Positions 6,956 through 14,744 of a stretch of DNA of 16,519 bases are shown here, one piece after another. The translations under genes and the position numbers were made by a program. The stretch is from the NCBI GenBank assembly GCA_903938935.1, contig CAJAFD010000302.1, positions 1-16,519 of the forward strand, given 5' to 3'. Position 1 is the first letter of the stretch; the number at the start of each line of letters is the position of its first letter. This stretch comes from an uncultured Opitutia bacterium. Its GTDB lineage: Bacteria; Verrucomicrobiota; Verrucomicrobiia; Opitutales; Opitutaceae. Under the pieces are notes generated by a model. It was not told the DNA's origin. It did not search any database and saw only the letters and a program-made list of their open reading frames with translations.

Positions 6956-8350
6956 TCAGCGCGTTTGCGTACGACCGAGCAATTCGTGGCTTTTCGTCAC
7001 GATCTTTTCCTCGATGCCGGCGCTCCAGGGGCCGGGCCGGCCATAGGGAATCATGGACGTGTCGCCTTCGTAGCGACCCTCGGCTAGGACACTTTCGCTG
7101 GGGATATAGGCCATAACATCGTTGCTGTAGCCAAAGACCCAGAGCGGGCCTGGGTTTTCGGCCCGCAGGCGCAACGTATAATCGACGACGACTTCGCCGC
7201 CGAGTGCGACCCAGGCGAGATTGCCCAAGCGCCAAGCTTGGATGGGATACGCGTGCGTGAGGGGGATTTCGCCGTGAGTTTTTATTTGGTCGTTCATGGC
7301 GGCGGCCCACGCCTGATGCATCTCGCGGTTGGGCTGTTCTTTTTGCTGCGCTTCGAGGATCTGCTCGTTGCTGGGGCGCCGCGCGTAAGTCAGCGTGATC
7401 TCTTCGGCCGCGGCAGAAAACTTTCCTTGGATCGGCGTCATGGAGCGGGCGAGGGCGCGGTCGGCGGCGTCGGCGAGGGCGAGTCCGTGTTGTTGCGCGA
7501 GTTCGACGGTGCCTCGAGGGTTGGGGTTGATATCGGCGCCGCAACCGAGGGCGAATAAAACGGTCGCGCCGGGGTGGCGTTTTTCGAGTTCGGCCTGTGC
7601 GCAACCCGCGTAGTCGCCGTGCCATTGGTAAAAGGATAAGGTGGTGTTGTGGCAGGCGTACGAGACGAGCAGGGCGGTTAACGCACCGCTGGCATCGTGG
7701 ACCGCAAGGACCGGCACGCGTGGATCACTGGGACCGCGAAGGGTGCCGGCGGCGCGGCGGGCAGGGATTTCTTTTTCGGGGTTTTCGCGGCGATTGACGC
7801 CGAAGTTCGCGCTATCTTCGCCCCACGCCATTAAGGCTGGGGCGAGATGGGAGAGCGCGTGATCGGCGGCGCGAACGATTTTTTGTTCTAAATCACGGCG
7901 GTAGGCATCGGCTTTGGCGAGGCCATCAGCGGGCAAGATGCGCAGGCCGATGATGCTGCCTTCAAACCACGGCGAACAGTGCGTATGCGAGACGTTGATC
8001 ATCACGGCGGCGCGGGGTAGGTGGTGTTTTTGCTCTAGCTGGGCGCAGACGCGGGCGGTGATTTCTTGGGTGATGCCGCATAGATCGAGCGTGATGAGTA
8101 CGCCGCGTTGGCCGGCGGGATCGGCAAAGGCGAGGGCTTTGACCCAGAGGTCTTGCGCGGTGCCATCGGCGGGTCGGCTGCGCGCGGCGTAGCCGGTCAT
8201 CCATACGCCGGCCGGAGGCGTGATCATTTCGCGGCCCGTGCCGACTTGCCAGGAGTTCGCGGCCGGGGCGTCGGCGGCGCGGGCGAGCGCGACAAGGAGA
8301 ATGAAAAATACGGCAAAGCGCACGTGCCGACGGGAGGTAATTATTTTCAT
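6956..8350 (-). CDS. Exported neutral/alkaline ceramidase-like protein, catalytic-domain only
   Basis: A 464-residue protein with a Sec signal peptide (KIITSRRHVR, hydrophobic 12-24, cleavage near ALARA at 21-25). It matches the N-terminal domain of neutral ceramidases: GTGREMITPPAGVWMTGYAAR at the mature start, NVSHTHCSP at 119-127, ACHNTTLS at 232-239, GGEVVVDY at 384-391 and MAYIPSE at 413-419. By comparison with the Pseudomonas enzyme, His122, His234, Glu386 and Tyr415 would be the zinc ligands and His124 the neighbouring acid. However, the serine of the GDVSPN box is replaced: here the segment reads GADINPN (271-277), with Asn275. The C-terminal domain of true ceramidases (total over 600 residues) is missing. 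A hydrolase role on amides is likely, but ceramide cleavage is doubtful. It lies 59 bp after the DegT gene, probably in one operon. Confidence 0.8.
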   Translation of the reverse strand: MKIITSRRHVRFAVFFILLVALARAADAPAANSWQVGTGREMITPPAGVWMTGYAARSRPADGTAQDLWVKALAFADPAGQRGVLITLDLCGITQEITARVCAQLEQKHHLPRAAVMINVSHTHCSPWFEGSIIGLRILPADGLAKADAYRRDLEQKIVRAADHALSHLAPALMAWGEDSANFGVNRRENPEKEIPARRAAGTLRGPSDPRVPVLAVHDASGALTALLVSYACHNTTLSFYQWHGDYAGCAQAELEKRHPGATVLFALGCGADINPNPRGTVELAQQHGLALADAADRALARSMTPIQGKFSAAAEEITLTYARRPSNEQILEAQQKEQPNREMHQAWAAAMNDQIKTHGEIPLTHAYPIQAWRLGNLAWVALGGEVVVDYTLRLRAENPGPLWVFGYSNDVMAYIPSESVLAEGRYEGDTSMIPYGRPGPWSAGIEEKIVTKSHELLGRTQTR

Positions 8351-8409
8351 GGGGAGGAACGCTTGGAGCTAAAATGGGTAAAAATAAAACGCTCAGACCT
8401 GGCGTGGGC

Positions 8410-9741
8410 TTAGGCGCGCGCGAGATCGCCGGATCGTTTTTGGATATCGGCGATGACAGTCGCGATGCGCTCCATCTCGGATCGGTCGGTGAGGAGTTTA
8501 GCTTGCGGCAGCCAGAGCGCCTCTTCGACGAGACGGTCGTTCATGGGGCACGTGTTGCGCTCGATCCAAGTTTTCAGGGCGGTTTTGCCATAGATGCGTT
8601 GATAGTGCGGGTTCTCCGCGAGCGCGAGGACGTGGGCGGAGGTGTTGAGTCGCGTGTAGCCGCTGCTGACGGCGACGCCTTGTTGGGCGAGGGCTTGGAT
8701 AAATTTCGCGCGGGGGAGCCCGGAGAAGGCTTTGGCGTCGTAGCGAAACATGTACAGGTGCCACGCGCTCCGGGTGCTCCCGGGGGTTAAAGTTGCCGGC
8801 GTCATGCCGGGAATTTGACGAAGTAGGTCGCTCAGATGGGCGGCGTTGGCGTCGCGGGTTTGGGCCTGACTTTCGAGACGAATCATTTGGCTGACCAGAA
8901 GTGCGGCTTGAAATTCGGTGAGCCGGTAGTTGGCGCCGCGACCGGAACTCGGGCTGGTACGTCCGCCACCTGGAGTGTGATAGTTGTAACACAGATCGGC
9001 GAAGGCGTCGTCGTTGGTGAGGATCGCGCCGCCTTCGCCGGCGGTGAGGTTTTTGCTGGCTTGAAAACTAAAGCAGCCGCCGAGGCCTTGCGTGCCGACA
9101 GGTCGTCCACGCCACTCGGCGAGTGGCGCCTGACACGCGTCTTCGATGAGCGGTAGGCTCCACGAGCGGGCCAGCGCGGTGAGCGCGTCGAGATCGGCGG
9201 GTGAGCCGCCGATATGCACGGGCAAAATCAGACGCGTAGCCGGTGTGAGAGCGGCCGCCACGCTCTTCGGATCGACTTGAAACGTCGCGGCCTCGGTATC
9301 GGCGAAAACGGGCAAAGCGAAACTGGCCGTGATGCTGTTGAACGTCGCGACAAACGTGTAAGCAGGCAAAACTACTTCGTCGCCTGGCCCGATATTGAGG
9401 GCGCCGAGGGCGGTGAGGAGCGCGGTGGTGCCCGATGAGGTCGCGATGCAATGCCGCGCCTGCATGCGTCGCGCAAAAGTGGCTTCAAACGTAGCCACGC
9501 GTTTACCACCGGCGGTGCGGCCCCAGCGGCCGCTGCGCAGTACTTCGATTAAAGCAGTTTCGTCCGTAGCGTTGACCAGTGGCCAAGCGGGAGGGGCGAG
9601 TGGGATCTGCGCGGCGTTTGCTGTAGGCGTAGCGGTGGCGGCGTGGGTGCGGCTAGTTAGACTGAGGGCGAGACTGGCGCCGGCGGTTTTACGGATAAAC
9701 GTGCGGCGAGAAACGGGGCGGGGAGCGGCGGAGTCGGACAT
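8410..9741 (-). CDS. DegT/DnrJ/EryC1/StrS-type PLP enzyme with a Tat signal
   Basis: The frame is open to 9861, but the natural start is the ATG at 9739-9741, giving 443 residues whose N-terminus is a Tat signal: SRRTFIRK at 11-18, hydrophobic ASLALSL at 22-28, and likely cleavage around THAA at 32-35. The rest is a DegT-family sugar-aminotransferase fold: RSGRWGR at 69-75, TSSGTTALLTAL at 101-112, PAYTFVAT at 126-133, IEDACQA at 199-205 (Asp201), the PLP lysine Lys230 in FQASKNLTAGEGG, and NYRLTEFQAALL at 271-282. Usual family members transfer amino groups to nucleotide-linked keto sugars in the cytoplasm; export through Tat, which carries folded cofactor proteins, makes that substrate unlikely here. 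The ATG is preceded by CTTCACCCC without a Shine-Dalgarno. Downstream, the ceramidase-like gene follows 59 bp later. Confidence 0.87.
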   Translation of the reverse strand: MSDSAAPRPVSRRTFIRKTAGASLALSLTSRTHAATATPTANAAQIPLAPPAWPLVNATDETALIEVLRSGRWGRTAGGKRVATFEATFARRMQARHCIATSSGTTALLTALGALNIGPGDEVVLPAYTFVATFNSITASFALPVFADTEAATFQVDPKSVAAALTPATRLILPVHIGGSPADLDALTALARSWSLPLIEDACQAPLAEWRGRPVGTQGLGGCFSFQASKNLTAGEGGAILTNDDAFADLCYNYHTPGGGRTSPSSGRGANYRLTEFQAALLVSQMIRLESQAQTRDANAAHLSDLLRQIPGMTPATLTPGSTRSAWHLYMFRYDAKAFSGLPRAKFIQALAQQGVAVSSGYTRLNTSAHVLALAENPHYQRIYGKTALKTWIERNTCPMNDRLVEEALWLPQAKLLTDRSEMERIATVIADIQKRSGDLARA

Positions 9742-9849
9742 GGGGTGAAGCGACGGAGCAATCAATCGGAGCTCCCAGAAAATAGCCAAGACCGGAGTTT
9801 GAGCGATGCGGGTGATTGACTCTCGCTGGAGGCTCCGCAGGACGGAGGG

Positions 9850-10794
9850 GTGAACCCACATTCACTGGCCCTGCGTTCGCTCACCGTCGCCGATCATCCT
9901 GCGGTGGCTCGCTTGTTGCATCACTCATTAGTGAGTTGGTATGAGAGCAGGCTGGGGCAGGGCGCGCGGTTTGGGGATTCGCCGGCGCCTTTTTTATTGT
10001 TTCCCGAAGTTTATGCGGCCTTGGATCCGGGGCACGCGGTGGCGGCGTGGGATGAATCGACGGGTGAGTTAATCGGCGTGTGTTTTGTGCATCCTCGCGC
10101 GACGCATGTGGCAGTCGGGATCGTGGCGACGGCTCCGGAGGCGCAAGGGCGCGGCGTGGCTCGCGCGATGTTGGAGCCGGTCATCGAGGCGGCCAAAGCG
10201 CGTGGGTTGCCCCTGCGCTTGGTCTCGAGCTTGATGAATCTTGATTCGTTTTCGTTGTACTCACGCTTGGGTTTCGTGGCGCATACGATTTATCAGGATC
10301 TCACGCTCACCGTGCCGGCTTCGGGACTGGCGGGTGCCGCCCCGGTTGAGGCTCGGCGGGTGCGGCGTGTGACCGAGGTGGCGGAGGCGGTGCGGTTGGC
10401 GGCGTTTGAGCGGGAGTGGCAAGGGATCGAGCGCGAGCAGGATTATGTTTTTTTCCTGCGCAATGAAATCGGGGCGTGGCGCGTTTGGATGTTGGAAGAT
10501 GCGAGTGGAGCGCTCGAAGGTTTTATCGTCGCGAGTCACCATCCCTCGTGCGTCATGCTCGGGCCGGGCGTGGCGCGGGATGAAGCCGTGGCGGCGGCGT
10601 TGTTGTGGAGTGCGCTCGATGCGATGCGTGGGTTGAGTCCGGTGTTTTTGGTGCCGAATGCAGCGGCGCAGTTGGTGCGGACGTGTTACGGTTGGGGCGC
10701 GCGCAACCTCGAATTACACGCGGCGCAGACTTTGGGTCCGGTGGCTGCAGCGAGTGGAATCGCGTTTCCGACGTTTTTGCCTGAGACGGGCTGA
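9850..10794 (+). CDS. Tandem GNAT-family N-acetyltransferase
   Basis: A 314-residue protein with two GNAT-like halves. The N-terminal half (about 6-155) has the strand LALRSLTVADHPAV, the core strand VAVGIVATAPEAQGRGVARAML (88-108) with the acetyl-CoA loop Q99-G-R-G-V-A104, and the closing NLDSFSLYSRLGF (130-142). The C-terminal half (about 165-314) retains the fold pattern (GFIVAS, an AALLWSAL helix, VRTCYGWGARNLELH) but lacks a clear Q/R-x-x-G-x-G/A loop, so it may be structural. The acceptor is unknown. The start is GTG at 9850; a stop lies in frame at 9817-9819 and no ATG is available. A purine-rich GGAGGGG runs right into the GTG, too close for ideal ribosome binding. It diverges from the DegT gene across 108 bp. 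Confidence 0.8.
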   Translation: MNPHSLALRSLTVADHPAVARLLHHSLVSWYESRLGQGARFGDSPAPFLLFPEVYAALDPGHAVAAWDESTGELIGVCFVHPRATHVAVGIVATAPEAQGRGVARAMLEPVIEAAKARGLPLRLVSSLMNLDSFSLYSRLGFVAHTIYQDLTLTVPASGLAGAAPVEARRVRRVTEVAEAVRLAAFEREWQGIEREQDYVFFLRNEIGAWRVWMLEDASGALEGFIVASHHPSCVMLGPGVARDEAVAAALLWSALDAMRGLSPVFLVPNAAAQLVRTCYGWGARNLELHAAQTLGPVAAASGIAFPTFLPETG

Positions 10795-10894
10795 GGAGAG
10801 GGAGAAACGTCGAGATTGCCACGCGTGAGTATGGCTTATTGAAACGTCTTAGTTAATTCACCCCGTCGGATTCACTACAGGTTAACCTTTCCCC

Positions 10895-12610
10895 ATGGCT
10901 AATATTCAAGGCGCAGGCACCCAGCAACACACCTACGATGCCATCGTGATTGGCTCGGGTATCAGTGGCGGCTGGGCCGCGAAGGAACTCACCGAAAAAG
11001 GGCTCAAGACCCTCGTGCTCGAACGTGGCCGCGACGTGAAACACGGGGATTATCCCACGGCGATGACCGAGAGCTGGGAATTTGAAGGCCGCACCAAACT
11101 CCCGCCGGCCGAACTCGCCAAACAGGAAAAACAAAACCGCACCGGCTACACCACGCACCCGGCCTCCGCGCATTGGTTCGTGAATGATTTGGAGAATCCT
11201 TACTCCGAAGAGAAACGTTTTGATTGGATGCGCGGTTATCACGTCGGCGGTCGCTCTCTGCTTTGGGGTCGTCAGTCGTACCGAATGAGCGATCTGGATT
11301 TCGAGGCCAACGCGAAGGAAGGCATCGCGGTGGATTGGCCGATCCGCTACGCGGACATCGCGCCGTGGTATGATTACGCGGAGAAATTCGCCGGCATCAG
11401 CGGCAGTCTCGAAGGTTTGCCGCATCTGCCCGACGGTGAGTTCCTGCCACCGATGGAGATGAACTGCCTTGAAAAAGACGTGAAGCGCCGCGTGGCCTCT
11501 GCGTTTGGCGGTCGCCCGATCATCATCGGTCGCGTCGCCAATCTCACCCAACCCCACAACGGCCGCGCGACCTGCCAATACCGCAACCGCTGCATCCGCG
11601 GCTGCCCTTACGGCGCCTATTTCAGCAGCAATGCTGCGACGCTTCCCGCCGCCTACGCCACGGGTAATCTCACGCTCCGGCCGTTCTCGATCGTGAGCGA
11701 AATCATCTACGATAAAAACCGGAACCGCGCAACCGGCGTGCGCATCATCGACACGCAGACTCACGAAGTGATCGAGTTTTACGCGAAGATTATTTTCTCG
11801 TGCGCTTCCGCAGTCGCTTCGACTTCGATCTTGCTGCAATCAACCTCGGAACGGTTCCCCAACGGTCTCGGCAACGATAGCGGTGAACTCGGCCACAACC
11901 TCATGGATCATCATTTCAAGGTCGGCGCCGCGGGCGTGTCGGATAATTTCAAAGACTCCTATTTCCGTGGTCAGCGCGCCAACGGCATCTACATCCCGCG
12001 CTTCCGCAATCTGAACAAAGAAACTACGCGCAAAGATTACCTCCGCGGTTTCGGTTACCAAGGCAGCGCGAGCCGCACCGATTGGGCGCGCGGCATCAAA
12101 GAACTCAATATGTTCGGCTCCAAATTTAAGGCCGACATGATCGCCCCCGGTCCCTGGCGTTTCGGCATCGGCGCTTGGGGTGAGTGTTTGCCGTATCACG
12201 ACAACCGTCTCACTTTGAACTCCAAACTCCGCGACAAATGGGGCCAGCCCACGGTCACGTTTAACTGCGGCTGGAAGGAAAACGAATACGCGATGCGCAA
12301 GGACATGAAAGCGTCCGCCGTCGAGATGCTCGAAGCCGCGGGCCTCAAAGATGTCACGCCTTACGACGACGTCGTGAACAGCGCTCCGGGTAATTGCATC
12401 CACGAAATGGGCACCGCGCGCATGGGCCGTGATCCGAAAACTTCGGTGCTCAACAAATGGAACCAAGTCCACACCGTGCCGAACGTCTTCGTGACCGATG
12501 GCGCCTGCATGACGTCCGGCGCCTGCGTGAATCCCTCGCTCACGTATATGGCGCTCACCGCGCGAGCCTGCGATCACGCGGTCAACGTGCTGAAACAACA
12601 CCATCTCTGA
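10895..12610 (+). CDS. GMC-family FAD dehydrogenase, catalytic subunit (sugar/glycoside type)
   Basis: A 571-residue glucose-methanol-choline oxidoreductase. The FAD Rossmann motif GSGISGGWAAKEL is at 20-32 with LERG at 42-45; the second FAD segment RGYHVGGRSLLWGRQSYR is at 113-130. The catalytic His503 lies in HEMGTARMG and Asn546 in NPSLTYMALTA. Cys227, Cys233 and Cys237 form C-x5-C-x3-C, the spacing of the 3Fe-4S cluster in FAD glucose dehydrogenase alpha subunits such as that of Burkholderia cepacia, so this is likely a dehydrogenase passing electrons to a respiratory carrier and not an oxidase. It has no signal peptide of its own; the next gene supplies a Tat signal, and the pair probably reaches the periplasm together. 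Substrate may be a sugar or a glycoside (3-keto forming); not decidable here. No Shine-Dalgarno; CCTTTCCCC precedes the ATG. Confidence 0.9.
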   Translation: MANIQGAGTQQHTYDAIVIGSGISGGWAAKELTEKGLKTLVLERGRDVKHGDYPTAMTESWEFEGRTKLPPAELAKQEKQNRTGYTTHPASAHWFVNDLENPYSEEKRFDWMRGYHVGGRSLLWGRQSYRMSDLDFEANAKEGIAVDWPIRYADIAPWYDYAEKFAGISGSLEGLPHLPDGEFLPPMEMNCLEKDVKRRVASAFGGRPIIIGRVANLTQPHNGRATCQYRNRCIRGCPYGAYFSSNAATLPAAYATGNLTLRPFSIVSEIIYDKNRNRATGVRIIDTQTHEVIEFYAKIIFSCASAVASTSILLQSTSERFPNGLGNDSGELGHNLMDHHFKVGAAGVSDNFKDSYFRGQRANGIYIPRFRNLNKETTRKDYLRGFGYQGSASRTDWARGIKELNMFGSKFKADMIAPGPWRFGIGAWGECLPYHDNRLTLNSKLRDKWGQPTVTFNCGWKENEYAMRKDMKASAVEMLEAAGLKDVTPYDDVVNSAPGNCIHEMGTARMGRDPKTSVLNKWNQVHTVPNVFVTDGACMTSGACVNPSLTYMALTARACDHAVNVLKQHHL

Positions 12611-12628
12611 ACGGCGGAATTCACGACC

Positions 12629-13231
12629 ATGTCCCATACCTCGCTCTCCTCCGCTCCCGTGCAAAATCAGCGCGTTGACCCGATGACTCGCCGCGCTGCG
12701 TTGAAACGCGCCGCGCTCTTTCTTGGCGTCGCTCTCACGCCTTCTTTGATCGCCAATGTCCTCCACGCCGCCGCGACACCGGGGGCCAAGGCCGTGTTTC
12801 TCTCGCCGGCGCAACTCGATCTCGTGACCGCCATCGCCGAGCGAATTTTGCCGCGCACGGACACGCCCGGCGCTACCGATGTCGGCGTGCCCGCTTTTGT
12901 GGATCTCATGCTGGGAAACTACAGCACCGAAACCGAACGAAAGGTTTTCGCCGCCGGTCTCGATGAAGTGAATGCCGCGAGCTTCGCCGCCCACGCTCAG
13001 TCCTTCGTTAAAATCAGCGCCACGCAGCAGGACGCGATTCTCCTGAAAATCGCCGTGGCCTCACAGAAAAAAGAGAAGACCTTTTTCCACCAAATCAAAG
13101 AGCTGACCGTGGTCGGCTATTTCACTTCTGAGATCGTCGGCCGCACGGTGTTGCACTACGATCCTGTGCCCGGACGCTATGAAGGTTGCGTGCCGATTTC
13201 CGAAGTCGGCAACGTCCTTTGGACGAAGTAA
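12629..13231 (+). CDS. Gluconate 2-dehydrogenase subunit 3-type small subunit with Tat signal
   Basis: A 200-residue protein 18 bp after the GMC gene. It has a Tat signal at about 20-50: TRRAALKRAALFLGVAL, then SLIANVLHAAA with cleavage near residue 50. The mature part shows the family pattern FLSPAQLDLVTAIAERILP (56-74), TPGATDVGVPAFVDLML and a C-terminal WxxxG-free segment ending GCVPISEVGNVLW. In known dehydrogenases of this type the small subunit carries the folded FAD subunit through the Tat pore and is needed for its maturation. An internal ATG (codon 19, just before the twin arginines) is an alternative start that would give a shorter n-region. No haem motif (CxxCH) occurs in this or the neighbouring genes, so the cytochrome partner is elsewhere. 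Confidence 0.88.
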   Translation: MSHTSLSSAPVQNQRVDPMTRRAALKRAALFLGVALTPSLIANVLHAAATPGAKAVFLSPAQLDLVTAIAERILPRTDTPGATDVGVPAFVDLMLGNYSTETERKVFAAGLDEVNAASFAAHAQSFVKISATQQDAILLKIAVASQKKEKTFFHQIKELTVVGYFTSEIVGRTVLHYDPVPGRYEGCVPISEVGNVLWTK

Positions 13232-13243
13232 TTTTTCAAAACC

Positions 13244-14278
13244 TCACCGCGATTTCTCGCGGAGTGGTGGAGCGACTTCCTGGCCGAGCCATTGAATCGC
13301 GCGCAAGGCCTTCGCGTGCGGCAAAGCGGCCACGCTCATTTGCAACGTCACGCGGCTGATCCCGCCCAAAGACGCGTCGATGGCGCGAAGTTTTTTTACG
13401 ACGGTCGTTGGGTCGCCGATGACCAGTGCGCCCGTCGGACCGCGCAGGGCATCATACTGTGTTCGTGTCGTGGGCGGCCAGCCTCGCTCCAGACCGATCT
13501 GGGTAAACGTCCGCGCGTAGCCAGGGAAAAATTCCTCGGCCGCTTGCTCGTTGGTTTCTGCGAGATAACCGATCAGGTGCAGTCCGACTTTGAGGCGCTC
13601 TGGGGCATGACCGGCGCGGCGACCGGCTTCGCGGTAGAGATCGATCAACGGTTTAAACCGGTGCGGTTGCCCGCCGATGATCGCGACCATGAGCGGTAAA
13701 CCCAAGACGCCCGCGCGCACAAAGGATTGCGGTGTTCCGCCCACGCCGAGCCAGATCGGCAAAGTGGCTTGCAGGGGCCGCGGATAAATTCCCTGACCGG
13801 TGAGCGCCGGGCGATGTTGGCCCGACCAACGAACGTGCGTCTCCGCCCGGATTTTCAGCAACAAATCGAGTTTCTCGGCGAACAAGGAATCGTAGTCCTG
13901 CAGATCGAGTCCGAAAAGCGGATAGGCTTCCGTAAAAGATCCCCGGCCCGCGACGATCTCGGCGCGGCCCTGCGAGAGTAAATCGAGCGTGGCAAAATCC
14001 TGAAACACGCGCACCGGATCGTGCGCGCTGAGCACGGTGACCGCGCTCGATAAACGTATGCGCTGTGTACGAGCCGCCGCTGCGGCCAAGATGATCGCTG
14101 GCGCTGAATCCAGAAAATCTTCGCGGTGGTGTTCGCCGATGCCAAAGACGTCGAGCCCGACTTGATCGGCGAGGGCGATTTCTTCGAGTAGATCGCGCAG
14201 GCGCGCTGCGGGCGTCAGCGTTTCACCCGTGGTTGGGTCGGATTGGATCGCGACGAAACTATCGAGACCAATTTCCAT
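13244..14278 (-). CDS. LLM-class flavin-dependent monooxygenase (luciferase-like)
   Basis: The open frame extends back to 14611, but the upstream 111 codons overlap the YjdM gene and have no family character; the true start is the ATG at 14276-14278, whose product begins MEIGLDSFVAIQ. The 344 residues form a bacterial-luciferase-like TIM barrel: RLRDLLEEIALADQVGLDVFGIGEHH (27-51), the stretch from LSSAVTVLSAHDPVRVFQ (76-93) to AGRGSFTEAYPLFG (110-123), and IWLGVGGTPQSFVRAG further on. This pattern is that of the subgroup represented by structure 2I7G from Agrobacterium. Such enzymes use reduced flavin (FMNH2 or F420) and oxygen; the substrate is unknown. AATCACCC precedes the ATG. It is convergent with the dehydrogenase pair (12 bp between stops) and lies 40 bp after YjdM. 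Confidence 0.87.
   Translation of the reverse strand: MEIGLDSFVAIQSDPTTGETLTPAARLRDLLEEIALADQVGLDVFGIGEHHREDFLDSAPAIILAAAAARTQRIRLSSAVTVLSAHDPVRVFQDFATLDLLSQGRAEIVAGRGSFTEAYPLFGLDLQDYDSLFAEKLDLLLKIRAETHVRWSGQHRPALTGQGIYPRPLQATLPIWLGVGGTPQSFVRAGVLGLPLMVAIIGGQPHRFKPLIDLYREAGRRAGHAPERLKVGLHLIGYLAETNEQAAEEFFPGYARTFTQIGLERGWPPTTRTQYDALRGPTGALVIGDPTTVVKKLRAIDASLGGISRVTLQMSVAALPHAKALRAIQWLGQEVAPPLREKSR
13247..13262 (-). repeat. Small hairpin at the convergent gene ends
   Basis: CCGCGA at 13247-13252 and TCGCGG at 13257-13262 form a 6-bp stem with a 4-nt TTTC loop, inside the last codons of the monooxygenase. On the minus strand it is followed by TGAGGTTTTGAAAAATT, a poor T tract, so it is at best a weak terminator. 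Confidence 0.3.
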
Positions 14279-14318
14279 GGGTGATTTTTCTAAACGCTGA
14301 TGAACGTGGGCGTATGGC

Positions 14319-14645
14319 TCAGGCTTTTTTGACGAAGCAGGCTTTGAGGGCCATCGAGCTGCCTTCGATTTTGCAGGCGATCTCGTGGTCGCCGTCTTGT
14401 AGGCGGATGTTTTTCGCCTTAGTTCCGGCTTTGAGGACTTGGGAGCCGCTGCCGAGTTTAAGGTCTTTGATGAGCGCGACGGTATCGCCTTCAACCAGGA
14501 CGTTGCCGTGGGCGTCCTTAACGACACGGGCGGCTTCAGGCGCAGCTTCCTTGGGCCACTCGTGGCCACAAGTGGCGCATTCCCAGTGGTTGGGGTGGCT
14601 GAGAACGTCATCGACGGTGCAGGCGGGGCAAGGCGGGTGGCTCAT
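14319..14645 (-). CDS. yjdM: YjdM/PhnA-type zinc-ribbon protein
   Basis: A frame open to 14705, but the family start is the ATG at 14643-14645, giving 108 residues, the usual YjdM length. An N-terminal zinc ribbon has two Cys pairs: PCPAC (residues 5-9) and CATCGHEW (22-29). The C-terminal PhnA domain has the characteristic EGDTVALIKDLKLGSGSQVLKAGTKAKNIRL and DGDHEIACKIEG segments, ending ALKACFVKKA. The E. coli protein was named for the alkylphosphonate (phn) region but is not required for phosphonate use; its role is not settled. No phosphonate genes are nearby. No Shine-Dalgarno is visible. It is divergent from the MFS transporter and precedes the monooxygenase by 40 bp, possibly as one transcript. 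Confidence 0.9.
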   Translation of the reverse strand: MSHPPCPACTVDDVLSHPNHWECATCGHEWPKEAAPEAARVVKDAHGNVLVEGDTVALIKDLKLGSGSQVLKAGTKAKNIRLQDGDHEIACKIEGSSMALKACFVKKA

Positions 14646-14744
14646 GTTGGTAGTGACGAAAGAGTTTAAAGGCCGACGTTGCGACTGTGGAATCGGACGG
14701 TGCAAGCGAGGAATCTGAGTAGGTTTGAGCGCGAGGCTTGATCC

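Noticed and set aside
6541..8375. The 10-mer GAGCTAAAAT occurs at 6541-6550 and 8366-8375, in both cases upstream of a minus-strand exported-protein gene
   Set aside because: Only 10 bases, at different distances from the starts (64 and 16 bp), with no matching -35; probably coincidence.
9742..9861. 40-codon extension of the DegT gene to 9861
   Set aside because: The ATG at 9741 places the Tat motif at the normal distance from the N-terminus, and the extension would run into the divergent acetyltransferase gene.
10769..10812. Inverted repeat CGACGTTT / AAACGTCG at the end of the acetyltransferase gene
   Set aside because: The 28-nt loop and lack of a T tract make it a poor terminator; it may be chance.
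10853..12994. Two long minus-strand frames (328 and 384 codons) in the same frame opposite the GMC and small-subunit genes
   Set aside because: They mirror the codon bias of the well-recognised + strand genes, show no family motif and are separated by a stop codon.
14279..14611. 111-codon N-terminal extension of the monooxygenase
   Set aside because: It overlaps the YjdM gene out of frame, is Ser/Lys/Pro-rich without family character, and the luciferase-like domain starts exactly at the ATG at 14278.
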